A stretch of 41,520 bases of DNA from an uncultured Anaeroplasmataceae bacterium (GCA_934229785.1 CAKQEA010000018.1:1-41520), one strand, 5' to 3'; shown: positions 13,488-23,422, counted from the stretch's first letter. The notes: generated by a model from the letters alone, not told the origin. A program made the numbers and translations.

Positions 13488-14594
13488 ATGGAAAAATATG
13501 AATTGAATAAATTTATAGAGGAATATAGTAATAAGCTTAAAGATTTATATGTTGCTTTACAAATTGAAAATAAGCTTCCCATTTATAATGAATTAGAAGA
13601 AAAAATAGCTGACCCTAATTTATGGAATGATCCTAGTAATGCTCAAAGCTTAATTAATAAGGCTAATGCTTTAAAAATGGTTATTTCATCATACGATAAT
13701 GCTAAAAAGCAATTTGATGATATCGAAGAAATGGCAGATTTTGCCTTAGAGGATGAAGAGGCTATGGCTTTACTAGATGAAAGTATTTCATCATTTAAGG
13801 ATTATATGGCTCAGTTGGAGGAAAAAGCTTTACTTAGCGGAAAGTATGATATGAATAATTGTATCTTAGAACTTCATCCTGGTGCTGGTGGTACTGAATC
13901 AATGGATTGGGCTGATATGCTTTATCGTATGTATACAAGATTTTGTGCACGAAAAGGCTATAAGGTTACAGTTTTAGATTATCAAGCAGGTGATGAGGCT
14001 GGTATTAAATCAGTTACAATGTCTATAAAGGGCGATAATGCTTATGGAATGTTAAAGGGCGAGCGTGGTGTTCACAGGTTAGTTAGAATTTCACCATTTG
14101 ATTCTAACGCAAGGCGCCATACTTCATTTTGTTCTTGTGATGTTGCCCCTGAAATTGAAGAAAATAATGATATTGTTATTCCAGATGAGGATTTAAGAGT
14201 TGATACCTTCTGTTCATCAGGTCCTGGTGGTCAGGGAGTTAATACTACCTATTCAGCTGTAAGATTAACACATAAGCCAACTGGCATTTCAGTTGCTTGT
14301 CAAAAGGAAAGAAGTCAAATTAGAAATAAAGAAATTGCGATGACTTTACTTAAAAGCAAGCTTTTAGATTTGGAAATAAAGAAGACTGAAGAAGAGCTTC
14401 ATAAGGAAAAAGGCGAGCAAATGGGAATTAATTTTGGTTCTCAAATTCGTTCATATGTATTTTGTCCTTATACTTTAGTTAAGGATCATAGAACAAATTA
14501 TGAAATGGGAAATATTCAAGCAGTAATGGATGGAGATATTGAAGGCTTTATTTTAGCTTATTTAAAATATTTAGCAGGTGGACGTCATGAATAA
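13488..14594 (+). CDS. prfB: peptide chain release factor 2
   Basis: A 368-residue class-I release factor that reads UGA and UAA. SPF at 202-204 is the RF2 discriminator tripeptide, and GGQ at 247-249 triggers peptidyl-tRNA hydrolysis. The whole protein is one open frame from ATG 13488 (GGAGG upstream), so the UGA-dependent +1 frameshift found in many prfB genes is absent. Residues around GGQ vary from the usual form: GPGGQGVNTTYS instead of GAGGQHVN-T-DS. UGA is used as stop elsewhere in the window, so RF2 must be functional. It overlaps the next gene by 8 bases. Confidence 0.96.
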   Translation: MEKYELNKFIEEYSNKLKDLYVALQIENKLPIYNELEEKIADPNLWNDPSNAQSLINKANALKMVISSYDNAKKQFDDIEEMADFALEDEEAMALLDESISSFKDYMAQLEEKALLSGKYDMNNCILELHPGAGGTESMDWADMLYRMYTRFCARKGYKVTVLDYQAGDEAGIKSVTMSIKGDNAYGMLKGERGVHRLVRISPFDSNARRHTSFCSCDVAPEIEENNDIVIPDEDLRVDTFCSSGPGGQGVNTTYSAVRLTHKPTGISVACQKERSQIRNKEIAMTLLKSKLLDLEIKKTEEELHKEKGEQMGINFGSQIRSYVFCPYTLVKDHRTNYEMGNIQAVMDGDIEGFILAYLKYLAGGRHE

Positions 14595-15567
14595 TGAAGA
14601 AAAGAACAAAATTAATGAGTTAGATAAAATTGGATTTGAACTAGATAACAATAATAACATACACTTGAATAAGAAAAAGTGGATTGAGGCTTATTTTTGG
14701 ATTACTATAGGTGTTATTTTACTTGATTTAGCATTCTATTTCTTTTTAGATCCTGCTAAAATAGTATTTGGTGGAGTAATGGGACTTGCAATTTTATTAG
14801 AGCCAGTATTTGATGGTATTGGTTCTTGGTTCACTTCATCAATATTTATATATATAGTTAATGGTATATTGTTAATAATTGGTGGAGTCTTACTTGGTAA
14901 GGATTTCTTTATTAAAACAATTTATGGTTCTTTAGTTTCACCAACATTTTTATTTATTTTTGAAAAAACAATGGATCCTTATTATTTTTATAATAATATT
15001 TCAAGTGGTAATGAAAAGCTTATTTGTTTAATTTGTGGTACTATTTTAGCTGGATGTGGTATTGGTCTTGCTATTAAATATAATGGATCTACGGGTGGAA
15101 TGGATGTCTTACAAAAGATAATGAGTAAATATTTACATGTTCCTATGTCAGTTACAATGTATTTGACAGATATGATTATTGTTTTATTTTCTGGATTTAA
15201 ATTTAATCCATTTGGTTTTTATATTGAAAATGTAGTTTATGGCGTTATTGGTGTTTTAGGAAATGCCTTCATTGTTGATTATATTGCTTTATCATTAAAA
15301 TCAAGAAGAACGGTATATATAATTACGTCTAACCCTGATGTTATTAAAAATCTTATTTATTCAACACTTGATCGTGGTGTAACTTTTGTTAAGGTTACAG
15401 GTGGCTATACTGCAACTGATTTAACAATGGTTATTTGCACAATGGATAAAAAGGAAGCCTATAAAACAACCTCATTAATTTCTCAAATTGATCCAAAGGC
15501 CTTCACTTTTGTGACAAGCTGTAAAGAGGTTAGAGGAGAATATGGAAAAAGAGGAATTTTACATTGA
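14587..15567 (+). CDS. YitT-family membrane protein
   Basis: A 326-residue protein with about six hydrophobic segments between residues 30 and 240 (WITIGVILLDLAFYFF, GGVMGLAILLEPVF, KLICLICGTILAGCGIGLAI and others). A soluble C-terminal DUF2179-type domain follows (RRTVYIITSNPDVIKNLI, YTATDLTMVICTMDKKEA, FTFVTSCKEVRGEY). This architecture defines the YitT/YvjA family of Bacillota, whose function is not settled. I use ATG 14587 because AGGTGG lies 6 bases upstream; it overlaps prfB by 8 bases. The UGA stop overlaps recX. Confidence 0.88.
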   Translation: MNNEEKNKINELDKIGFELDNNNNIHLNKKKWIEAYFWITIGVILLDLAFYFFLDPAKIVFGGVMGLAILLEPVFDGIGSWFTSSIFIYIVNGILLIIGGVLLGKDFFIKTIYGSLVSPTFLFIFEKTMDPYYFYNNISSGNEKLICLICGTILAGCGIGLAIKYNGSTGGMDVLQKIMSKYLHVPMSVTMYLTDMIIVLFSGFKFNPFGFYIENVVYGVIGVLGNAFIVDYIALSLKSRRTVYIITSNPDVIKNLIYSTLDRGVTFVKVTGGYTATDLTMVICTMDKKEAYKTTSLISQIDPKAFTFVTSCKEVRGEYGKRGILH

Positions 15568-16178
15568 TAGTAGAAAAGCTAGAAGCTAAGGCTAATGGTA
15601 AAAATATAAGGTATATTTGCCAAATTGATGGAATAGAGTATTCATTTTCAGAAGATGTCATTTTAGAATATAGGCTAGTTAAGGGCAAAGAAATCAATCA
15701 AAGTATTTTAGATGAAGCAATTAAGAAAAATGATTTATCTTTCTATTATGATAAAGCATTAAATTATGCCTATAAATATAGTAAAAATAGTGTTGAGATT
15801 TATGATTATTTACTAAATAAGGGTTTAGTAAACAATGAGATTGCCGAAATAATTGATAAGCTAAAAAAAATAAAAATAATTGATGATGAAAAGCTTGCTA
15901 AAGATCTTGCTTCATATTATGCAAGAAGTGGAAATGGTAGACTTATGATTTCAAAGAAGCTTTTTGAAAGAAAATTTAATGATAGTCTTATTGATATAGG
16001 TCTTTCATCAATTGATGAGGATGAATATTATAAAGCAATGCTTAAGATTTATCAAAAAGCATTATTAAAATATAAATCAGATAACTATAATGATAAAATG
16101 AAATTAAAAAGATATATTCTTCAAAGAGGATATAGTATTTCTGAATTTAATTATTTGATTGATAATTATATAGATTAA
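15564..16178 (+). CDS. recX: regulatory protein RecX
   Basis: A 204-residue, mostly helical protein with the tandem three-helix repeats of RecX: DYLLNKGLVNNEIAEIIDKLK, then IIDDEKLAKDLASYYAR, and the C-terminal KRYILQRGYSISEFNYLID. RecX binds within the RecA filament and limits it. TTG 15564 overlaps the yitT stop by four bases (TTGA), a coupled arrangement, with GAGGA about 12 bases upstream. Terminator follows. Confidence 0.86.
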   Translation: MIVEKLEAKANGKNIRYICQIDGIEYSFSEDVILEYRLVKGKEINQSILDEAIKKNDLSFYYDKALNYAYKYSKNSVEIYDYLLNKGLVNNEIAEIIDKLKKIKIIDDEKLAKDLASYYARSGNGRLMISKKLFERKFNDSLIDIGLSSIDEDEYYKAMLKIYQKALLKYKSDNYNDKMKLKRYILQRGYSISEFNYLIDNYID

Positions 16179-16207
16179 TATTTTTTAAAATAATAGATAT
16201 TTATATT

Positions 16208-16239
16208 GAAAGATGGATTTGTTCTATCTTTCTTTTTTC
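16208..16239 (+). terminator. terminator after recX
   Basis: GAAAGAT (16208-16214) pairs with ATCTTTC (16226-16232). Further inner pairs extend it to about 10 bp, and TTTTTT follows. Confidence 0.75.
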
Positions 16240-16246
16240 TTGCTTA

Positions 16247-16275
16247 TTGTTTAAAATTACCAAATAGTATATAAT
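16247..16275 (+). promoter_or_regulatory. glgB promoter
   Basis: TTGTTT (16247-16252) and TATAAT (16270-16275), 17 bases apart, directly after the recX terminator. Confidence 0.6.
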
Positions 16276-16311
16276 AAGAAATAAAGATATCGATAAAGGA
16301 GAATACTAAAT

Positions 16312-18258
16312 ATGGCAGTTAGAGAAAAGATTGATAGTAAGTTTTTATATTTCTATGATCAAGGTAAATCTCTTGAATCCTATAATATTTTTGGCGCTCA
16401 TTTAATTAAGGATGATAATGGTAAAAATATTGCATGTGAGTTTTGCTTATATGCACCAAATGCTAAAAAGGTTGAAATTGTTGGAGAATGGAATTATTTT
16501 ACTCGTGGTGAGCAGGAATTATTTTGTGTAGATCCTAATGGAGTATGGTATGCAAAGCTTATTGGTGATTATGAGCTTAAACGCTATAAGTATTGTATTA
16601 CTACTAAGGATGATAAGATTTTATATAAATCAGATCCTTATGGATTTTATGCTAGCTTAAGACCACTTCAGGATTCAGTTGTTTATAATATTGAAGGATA
16701 TAAATGGAATGATGATTATTGGATGTTTACTCATCCTAAAACATATGAAGAGCCTATGCTTATTTATGAAATGCACCTTGGCTCTTGGAAGAAAAAGGGC
16801 TTAGGAGAAAATGGTTTTTATACCTATAAAGAAATTGCACCTATGCTTATAAATTATTTAAAAAATTATGGTTATACTCATGTTGAGCTTATGCCTGTTT
16901 ATGAGCATCCACTTGATGCTTCATGGGGGTATCAGGGAGTTGGATATTACGCAATTACTTCAAGATATGGTACACCTAAGGATTTTATGTATTTTGTTGA
17001 TATGCTACATCAAGCTGGTATTGGTATAATTATGGATTGGGTTCCGGGCCATATTTGTAAGGATGCTCATGGCTTATATATGTTTGATGGATCATATTTA
17101 TATGAATATGGTGATGAAAATATAAGAGAAAATAAGGAATGGGGAACAGCCAATCTTGATTTAGGTAAAGGCACAACTAAATCATTTTTGTATTCGAATG
17201 CCTTATTTTATATGAAGTATTATCATATTGATGGTTTTAGAGTTGATGCGGTTAGTAATTTAATTTATTATCATGGTAATCCTCAAATTGGAACTAATAC
17301 AGGTGCTTGTGAATTTTTAAGAGAATTATCTGTTCATTTATTTACTCAAGATGATAGAGTTATATTATCAGCTGAGGATTCATCTGCTCATCCATATGTT
17401 ACCCTACCTGCAGGTATTGGAGGCTTAGGTTTTAACTATAAATGGGATATGGGCTGGATGAATGATACGTTGAAGTATTTTAAGCTTGATCCGATTTATA
17501 GAAAATATCATCATAATCAATTAACATTCTCAATGGCTTATTTTTATAATGAACAATTTATGCTTCCTTTATCTCATGATGAGGTTGTGCATATGAAGGG
17601 CTCACTTCTTAATAAAATGCCAGGAGATCAATGGCAGCAGTTTGCCAATTACAAAACTTTAATAGGCTATATGCTTACTCATCCAGGAAAAAAATTATTA
17701 TTTATGGGTGATGAAATGCCTTCATATGATGAGTGGCATTATGAAGGAGAACTACCTTGGGAAATTAGGAAATATCCAAATCATGATGCAGCATCAAGAT
17801 TTACAATGGATATGACCAATGTCTATAAAAATAGTAAAGCATTGTGGCAATGTGATTATAAGCCTGAGGGCTTTATGTGGTTAGAAGCTGACAATTGCGA
17901 TCAATCATTATATGTTTATGCAAGGTTTGCTAAGGATAAGAAGGATCATTTAATTATTGTTATGAATTGTACCCCTAATGTTTATCATGATTATGAAATT
18001 GGAGCAATTTGTCCAGATAGGTATATAGAGGTAATTAATTCAGATAAGGATATTTATGGTGGATCAAATCAAATAAATTTAAAGCCAGTTAAGGTTGAAC
18101 ATAAGCCTTGGCAGCATTGTAAAAATAAAATGCGTATAACTGTTCCACCTTTAGGAATTGTTGTATTAAAGCCTATTTATAAGGTGCCAAGAGCTAAAAA
18201 AAGTGATGGTACTATAGATAAGCAAAAAAAGGAAAAAAATGTTAAGAAAGCGATTTAA
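16312..18258 (+). CDS. glgB: 1,4-alpha-glucan branching enzyme
   Basis: A 648-residue GH13 enzyme that introduces alpha-1,6 branches into glycogen. An N-terminal CBM48 module (about 25-130, APNAKKVEIVGEWNYF) precedes the barrel. Catalytic residues are the nucleophile D312 (GFRVDAVS), acid E355 (ILSAEDS) and D423 (LSHDEVVH). The C-terminal beta domain ends in a basic tail rich in lysine. AAAGGAG precedes the ATG. It is followed by glgP, so branching and phosphorolysis are encoded together; synthase and ADP-glucose pyrophosphorylase are not in the window. Confidence 0.97.
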   Translation: MAVREKIDSKFLYFYDQGKSLESYNIFGAHLIKDDNGKNIACEFCLYAPNAKKVEIVGEWNYFTRGEQELFCVDPNGVWYAKLIGDYELKRYKYCITTKDDKILYKSDPYGFYASLRPLQDSVVYNIEGYKWNDDYWMFTHPKTYEEPMLIYEMHLGSWKKKGLGENGFYTYKEIAPMLINYLKNYGYTHVELMPVYEHPLDASWGYQGVGYYAITSRYGTPKDFMYFVDMLHQAGIGIIMDWVPGHICKDAHGLYMFDGSYLYEYGDENIRENKEWGTANLDLGKGTTKSFLYSNALFYMKYYHIDGFRVDAVSNLIYYHGNPQIGTNTGACEFLRELSVHLFTQDDRVILSAEDSSAHPYVTLPAGIGGLGFNYKWDMGWMNDTLKYFKLDPIYRKYHHNQLTFSMAYFYNEQFMLPLSHDEVVHMKGSLLNKMPGDQWQQFANYKTLIGYMLTHPGKKLLFMGDEMPSYDEWHYEGELPWEIRKYPNHDAASRFTMDMTNVYKNSKALWQCDYKPEGFMWLEADNCDQSLYVYARFAKDKKDHLIIVMNCTPNVYHDYEIGAICPDRYIEVINSDKDIYGGSNQINLKPVKVEHKPWQHCKNKMRITVPPLGIVVLKPIYKVPRAKKSDGTIDKQKKEKNVKKAI

Positions 18259-18265
18259 TTTTAAA

Positions 18266-18279
18266 TAAAAGCGCTTTAG
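18266..18279. promoter_or_regulatory. candidate CcpA (cre) operator before glgP
   Basis: TAAAAGCGCTTTAG contains the palindromic AAAGCGCTTT core and matches about 11 of 14 positions of the strong cre form TGAAAGCGCTTTCA. It lies about 65 bases before the glgP ATG, near a weak TAAAAT -10 (18304-18309). Catabolite control of glycogen breakdown would make sense but is inferred. Confidence 0.45.
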
Positions 18280-18344
18280 TGATTAAAAAATACAATTTTA
18301 TGGTAAAATTGGTTTGAGTATTGGTAATTTAAGGAGGACTTAAA

Positions 18345-20771
18345 ATGAATTACCCTAATTTTAAAGATGTAGAAACATTTAAAAAAGCATTTATTTCTAA
18401 TGTTGAAAATAAATATGCTGTAAATTTTGAGGAATCAACACCTTATCAACAATATGTTGTTTTAGGTGAAATGCTTCGTTATAATATTGCATCAGATTGG
18501 CATAAAACAAATGAGGCAATGAAGGCTCAAAAATCAAAGGTTGTTTATTATTTCTCAATGGAATTTTTAATGGGAAGAATGATTACAAATAACCTAATGA
18601 ATGCTGGAGTTTATCCAGTTGTTAAAAAAGCCTTTGATGAATTAGGATTAGACCTTAATGAGGTTGAGCATCAAGAAACAGATGCAGGTTTAGGTAATGG
18701 TGGTCTTGGTAGACTTGCAGCTTGCTTCATGGATTCAGTTGCTTCACTTGGACTTCCTGTTCATGGTAATTGTATTCGTTATCGTTATGGTTTCTTTGAA
18801 CAAGGTGTTCGTAATGGATACCAAGTTGAGCATCCAGATCGTTGGTTAAAGGATGTTAATGTTTGGGAAATTCGTAAGGATGAGGATTCTGTTGAAATTC
18901 CTTTCTTTGGCTATATTGATATGTCAAGTGAAAATGGTAAGCTACATGTTGAGCATAAGGATGCTGAATATATTAAGGCAGTACCATATGATATTCCAAT
19001 CATTGGAGATAATAATCATATTGTAAATACACTTCGTTTATGGAGTGCTGAGCCAGCTTCAACTTATCCAACAAATGAGGATGCCTTTGAATACCATAGA
19101 AAGCTTAGAGAGATTTCATCAATGCTTTATCCAAATGATGATACAGAAGAAGGAAAGATGCTTCGTTTAAAGCAACAATATTTCTTTGTATCAGCAGGTG
19201 TTGTAAATGCCATTCGTAGACACAAGAAAATTTATAAAACAGTTAAGAATTTAGATAAGAAAACTGTATTCCATATTAATGATACTCATCCATCATTAAT
19301 AATTGCTGAATTAATGCGTATACTAGTAGATGAGGAGCATTTAGAATGGGAAGATGCATGGAAGATTACAAAAAATAGCTGTGCTTATACTAACCATACT
19401 ATTTTATCTGAGGCATTAGAGAAGTGGCCTGTTCATTTATTTAAGAAATTATTACCAAGAATTTATACAATTACAGAGGAAATTAATCGTCGTTTATTAA
19501 TTGAAATTGCTAATAAGTATGGTGAAAATTCACCTGAGGCTTACCAAATGGCAATCATTAAGGATAACACAGTTCATATGGCAAATTTAGCCATCCATGG
19601 CTCATTTAGTGTTAATGGTGTTGCTGCACTTCATACTGAAATTTTGAAAAATATTGAAATGAAGGTATTCAATGATTATTATCCAGGTAAGTTTAATAAT
19701 AAGACTAATGGTATTACTCATCGTCGTTGGTGCTTACACTCAAATCCTGAGCTTGTTGAAATCTTAGCTAAGATTTGTCCAAATTGGGTTAAGGATCCAG
19801 AAAATGAATTATTAAAGCTATTACCATATGCAGATGATCCTGAAATTCAAAAAGAGTTTGCTAAAATGAAGAAGGCTCGTAAGCAGGCACTTGCTAAAAA
19901 GATTTATACATCACAGGGTGTTTCATTAGATACAAATTCGATTTTTGACGTTCAAGTAAAGAGATTACATGAATATAAGCGTCAGCTAATGAATGCCCTA
20001 CATATTATGTATGTTTATAATCGTTTAAAGACAGATCCAGAATTTAAGGCAAATTATCATCCACATAGCTTTATTTTTGGTGCCAAGTCAGCTCCAGGCT
20101 ATTATTTTGCTAAAAAGGTAATTAAATTAATTAATACAATAGCTGATAAGGTTAATGATGATGAGGAAACAAATAAGCTATTAAAGGTTGTATTTGTTGT
20201 AAATTATAATGTAACTTATGCAGAAACAATTGTACCAGCAGCAAATGTTAGTGAGCAAATTTCAACAGCCTCTAAGGAAGCATCAGGTACATCTAATATG
20301 AAGTTTATGATGAATGGTGCTATAACATTAGGTACTCTTGATGGTGCTAATGTCGAAATTGCTGATTTGGCAGGTAGAGAAAATGAAGTAATCTTTGGTA
20401 TGGATGCTAAAGAGGTAACTGATTTATATGCAAGTGGTGGATATAATCCAATGGATTACTACAATTCAGATGAGAGAATTCATACTGTAATTGATCAACT
20501 TACAAATGGATTCTTTGATAAGGTTGATATTCATGAATTTGATGTTATTCGTGACAATCTATTATACAAGGATAATTACTTTGTTTTAAAGGACTTCGCA
20601 AGCTATATTGAAGCTCAAGAAAAGATTAATAACCTTTATAAGGATCAAAAGAAGTGGTTACATATGTCAATCGTTAATACAGCAAAATCTGGTTTCTTTA
20701 CAACAGATCGTACAATGCGTCAATATAATGATGAAATTTGGCATACACTACCAATTAAAATTAATGATTGA
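18345..20771 (+). CDS. glgP: glycogen phosphorylase
   Basis: An 808-residue GT35 enzyme releasing glucose-1-phosphate from alpha-1,4-glucan. Motifs include NGGLGRLAACFMDS near the N-terminal active-site wall, HINDTHPSL, TNGITHRRWC, and the PLP site EASGTSNMK with K653 as the Schiff-base lysine. Length is normal. AAGGAGG precedes the ATG. It pairs with glgB for glycogen turnover. The UGA stop is followed by a strong terminator. Confidence 0.97.
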   Translation: MNYPNFKDVETFKKAFISNVENKYAVNFEESTPYQQYVVLGEMLRYNIASDWHKTNEAMKAQKSKVVYYFSMEFLMGRMITNNLMNAGVYPVVKKAFDELGLDLNEVEHQETDAGLGNGGLGRLAACFMDSVASLGLPVHGNCIRYRYGFFEQGVRNGYQVEHPDRWLKDVNVWEIRKDEDSVEIPFFGYIDMSSENGKLHVEHKDAEYIKAVPYDIPIIGDNNHIVNTLRLWSAEPASTYPTNEDAFEYHRKLREISSMLYPNDDTEEGKMLRLKQQYFFVSAGVVNAIRRHKKIYKTVKNLDKKTVFHINDTHPSLIIAELMRILVDEEHLEWEDAWKITKNSCAYTNHTILSEALEKWPVHLFKKLLPRIYTITEEINRRLLIEIANKYGENSPEAYQMAIIKDNTVHMANLAIHGSFSVNGVAALHTEILKNIEMKVFNDYYPGKFNNKTNGITHRRWCLHSNPELVEILAKICPNWVKDPENELLKLLPYADDPEIQKEFAKMKKARKQALAKKIYTSQGVSLDTNSIFDVQVKRLHEYKRQLMNALHIMYVYNRLKTDPEFKANYHPHSFIFGAKSAPGYYFAKKVIKLINTIADKVNDDEETNKLLKVVFVVNYNVTYAETIVPAANVSEQISTASKEASGTSNMKFMMNGAITLGTLDGANVEIADLAGRENEVIFGMDAKEVTDLYASGGYNPMDYYNSDERIHTVIDQLTNGFFDKVDIHEFDVIRDNLLYKDNYFVLKDFASYIEAQEKINNLYKDQKKWLHMSIVNTAKSGFFTTDRTMRQYNDEIWHTLPIKIND

Positions 20772-20797
20772 TTTTTAAAATAAATTATATAATTAGT

Positions 20798-20826
20798 ATT
20801 AGGGGTAAAAAATACCCCTAATTTTT
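20798..20826 (+). terminator. terminator after glgP
   Basis: ATTAGGGGTA (20798-20807) pairs perfectly with TACCCCTAAT (20813-20822) around AAAAA, followed by a T run. Confidence 0.92.
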
Positions 20827-20855
20827 CTAAAAAATTAAATTAAGAAGGAGAAAAA

Positions 20856-22568
20856 ATGATTGCATTTCAAAATGAAAAGAAGCTTGATAGTGAAATTAGC
20901 AAACTAGAAAAAAGATGTAAGCTTATATCATTTATTAGATTGATTTTAGCGTTAAATTTAATATTATGGGTACTATGCCTTTTGTCATTACAACAATATA
21001 TTTTATATGGTATATTATCAGCAGTAAGCTTTGCTGTAATACTTGTTTTTATTTTTTATACAAATAAGTTTTTTAAAGAATTAAATTTAAAAAGAAAAAT
21101 GAAGGATGTCTATAAGATTCATTACAAAAGAAGAAATAATGATATGATTGGCTTTTTAGATGAAGGAAGAGATTTTATCGATAAGAATAATTATAAAATT
21201 TCTGATCTTGATATTTTTGGTTCTCATTCATTATTTCAATATTTAACAGTATGTAAAACTAAACCAGGTAGATTAAAATTTGCTCATGAGTTAATTAATC
21301 CTGATGAACATGAAATAAATTATACAAAATGCATTGATTCATTAGGATCAACTGAGGATACCTTAACCCTAGAGGCATCCTTGCATGAATTTAAGGATTC
21401 TGCTAAAAATATTAATTATGATGAGTTTAAAATTGTAATTAAACAAAAAATTAATTTAGTATTATCAAATTTTATCCCTCTTTTATCATTTATAGGAGTA
21501 TGGGTATTATTTGCGTTAATGTTTGTTATAAAGCTAAATCCTTTATTTTTTGTTTTAGGACTTGTTGCTAATTATGCATTATGCAAAATATTTTTGACAA
21601 ATTCAATTTTTGATCTTGATTCTTTTAAATACTATGAGCTTTGTGATGCTTATTTACACCTTGCAGATAGTATTATTTCTTATAAAAGTGATGATGAATA
21701 TTTTAATAATTTAAAAGGTGTTATTAAAAATAAATATGAATCCTTAAAAAGCTTAAGAGGTGTCTATTTATCACTTTCAACTAGAAAAAATGCTATTGCA
21801 AACGTTATTCTAAATTCTTTGTTTTCCTATGATTTATTTATGGTAGTTTATTATAATCGTGCTTCAAGTAATATTTTAGATTTAGATGATTTATTTGAAA
21901 GTGTTGCGACTATAGAATGTATGATGTCATTTGCAAACCTAAAGATTGATAATGAAATAACATCAATTCCTACAATATCAGATGTAATGACTGGCGAGGG
22001 ATTATACCATCCACTTGTTAAAAATTGTGTTAATAATGATTTTACTTTAGATGGTGGTGTTGTTCTAACAGGAAGTAATATGTCTGGTAAAACTACATTT
22101 ATGAGAACACTTGCGATTAATCAAATTTTGTTTAATGCTAGGTCTATTGTATGTGCTAAGAGTTTTTCATCATATGATATGAAAATATTTACATCACTAC
22201 GTGCTAATGATATGCTAAGTGAGGGTATTTCAACATTTTATGCAGAAATTCTTAGAATGAAGGAAATGAATGAAGCTATAAAAATAAATAAATGCTTAAT
22301 TCTTGTTGATGAAATATTTAAAGGTACAAATGCTTTAGAAAGAATAGCAGCCTCTAAAAAGGTTATTGAAAAATTTAATGAATATAAACAAAATTTCATT
22401 ATTAGTACACATGATTTTGAATTATGTGATACACCAAATATTTTAAATTATCATTTTAACGAAGATTATGATGAAGAAAACAAAATTACATTTGACTATA
22501 AGATAAAAAAAGGCAAATGTGTTTCCACAAATGCCCTATACTTATTAAAAGCCTCAGGTATAATTTAA
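20856..22568 (+). CDS. membrane-anchored MutS-like ATPase
   Basis: A 570-residue protein. The C-terminal third is a MutS/ABC-type ATPase: Walker A GSNMSGKTT with K412, an S/T-rich segment, then Walker B CLILVDEIFKGTN and the ISTHDFEL switch. Unlike MutS and MutS2 it has two N-terminal hydrophobic segments (about 24-70) and another pair at about 208-250, and it lacks the mismatch-recognition domain and a Smr domain. Related membrane MutS homologues exist in Bacillota and Bacteroidota without a settled role. It starts after a terminator with AGAAGGAG upstream and ends overlapping the convergent HAD gene by four bases. Confidence 0.8.
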   Translation: MIAFQNEKKLDSEISKLEKRCKLISFIRLILALNLILWVLCLLSLQQYILYGILSAVSFAVILVFIFYTNKFFKELNLKRKMKDVYKIHYKRRNNDMIGFLDEGRDFIDKNNYKISDLDIFGSHSLFQYLTVCKTKPGRLKFAHELINPDEHEINYTKCIDSLGSTEDTLTLEASLHEFKDSAKNINYDEFKIVIKQKINLVLSNFIPLLSFIGVWVLFALMFVIKLNPLFFVLGLVANYALCKIFLTNSIFDLDSFKYYELCDAYLHLADSIISYKSDDEYFNNLKGVIKNKYESLKSLRGVYLSLSTRKNAIANVILNSLFSYDLFMVVYYNRASSNILDLDDLFESVATIECMMSFANLKIDNEITSIPTISDVMTGEGLYHPLVKNCVNNDFTLDGGVVLTGSNMSGKTTFMRTLAINQILFNARSIVCAKSFSSYDMKIFTSLRANDMLSEGISTFYAEILRMKEMNEAIKINKCLILVDEIFKGTNALERIAASKKVIEKFNEYKQNFIISTHDFELCDTPNILNYHFNEDYDEENKITFDYKIKKGKCVSTNALYLLKASGII

Positions 22569-23326
22569 CATTTTGTAATATTTAGAAGAGCTGTGATACA
22601 TCCATCATCAGAACAAGTATCTGATGTTGTGATATCACACTCTTTTTTTAATTTTAAATCACCATTTTTCATAGCGATTTTTATATCACAAAGCTTAATA
22701 AACTCAAAATCATCATAGCTATCAGCTATTCCAATTGTTTTGTAATTTGGATAAATCATTTTACAAAGATCAATAATATCAGCTTTTTTTAGATTGTTTT
22801 TCTTTATTATTGCAAGCTCTCTTAATTTATCACAGGCAATAACCAAAACATCTAATCCTAATTTTTTAACCGTTTCATTAAAATTATCACTTTCTTCAAT
22901 GCTTATGGCAAAAAAGGCCGATTCTATATCCTTATCTAGTTTATTAATTATTTCCTGATTTTTTTTAGGATACATAATGCTTAATCGTTCTTGATAATTT
23001 TTTATATAGGTTTTTTCTTCATTTTGAGCATAAAAGGTATAGATAAAGGGATTGAATTTATTAAAAAGATCATTAATTATCTCAAATGAAATATTATTTA
23101 TAATTGTTTTATTGTTAATAATTCCTTTATTAGAGGAAAATGAGAAGAAATCACAATTTATATTATTTTGATTTAAAATATTAATAATGTCATCAAAGCT
23201 ACTAAAGCTTAAGATACATAGTTTGTTATTTTTTGTTATTTCTAAAATACCATTTATTGTCTTTATGCTTAAATTTCCGTTTATTGCTAGAGTATTATCA
23301 TAATCAGCAAAAATTAAATATTTCAT
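22565..23326 (-). CDS. HAD-superfamily (Cof-type) phosphatase
   Basis: 253 residues. Motif I is FADYDNTLA with nucleophile D8 and acid D10. Motif IV resembles the Cof pattern in GIADSYDDFEFIK, followed by KIAMKNGDLKLKKECDITT, typical of the IIB class of sugar- or nucleotide-phosphate phosphatases. The substrate is unknown. It is convergent with the MutS-like gene, sharing a palindromic TTAA at the two stops, with no terminator between them. Confidence 0.82.
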   Translation of the reverse strand: MKYLIFADYDNTLAINGNLSIKTINGILEITKNNKLCILSFSSFDDIINILNQNNINCDFFSFSSNKGIINNKTIINNISFEIINDLFNKFNPFIYTFYAQNEEKTYIKNYQERLSIMYPKKNQEIINKLDKDIESAFFAISIEESDNFNETVKKLGLDVLVIACDKLRELAIIKKNNLKKADIIDLCKMIYPNYKTIGIADSYDDFEFIKLCDIKIAMKNGDLKLKKECDITTSDTCSDDGCITALLNITKC

Positions 23327-23422
23327 ATAATCACCATCATTTTATATTATTTTTGAAGCTAATAATCTTTTAATTTGACACATTATATTATATAATATAT
23401 GAGAGTGAAAGGCGATGATTTG

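Noticed and set aside
18247..18277. AAAGCG and CGCTTT as a glgB terminator
   Set aside because: There is no T run after the right arm, and the palindromic core fits a cre operator better.
23375..23396. TTGACA plus TATAAT before the unknown membrane gene as a promoter pair
   Set aside because: The two hexamers are only 10 bases apart, too close to work together; the -10 may be used with a weaker -35.
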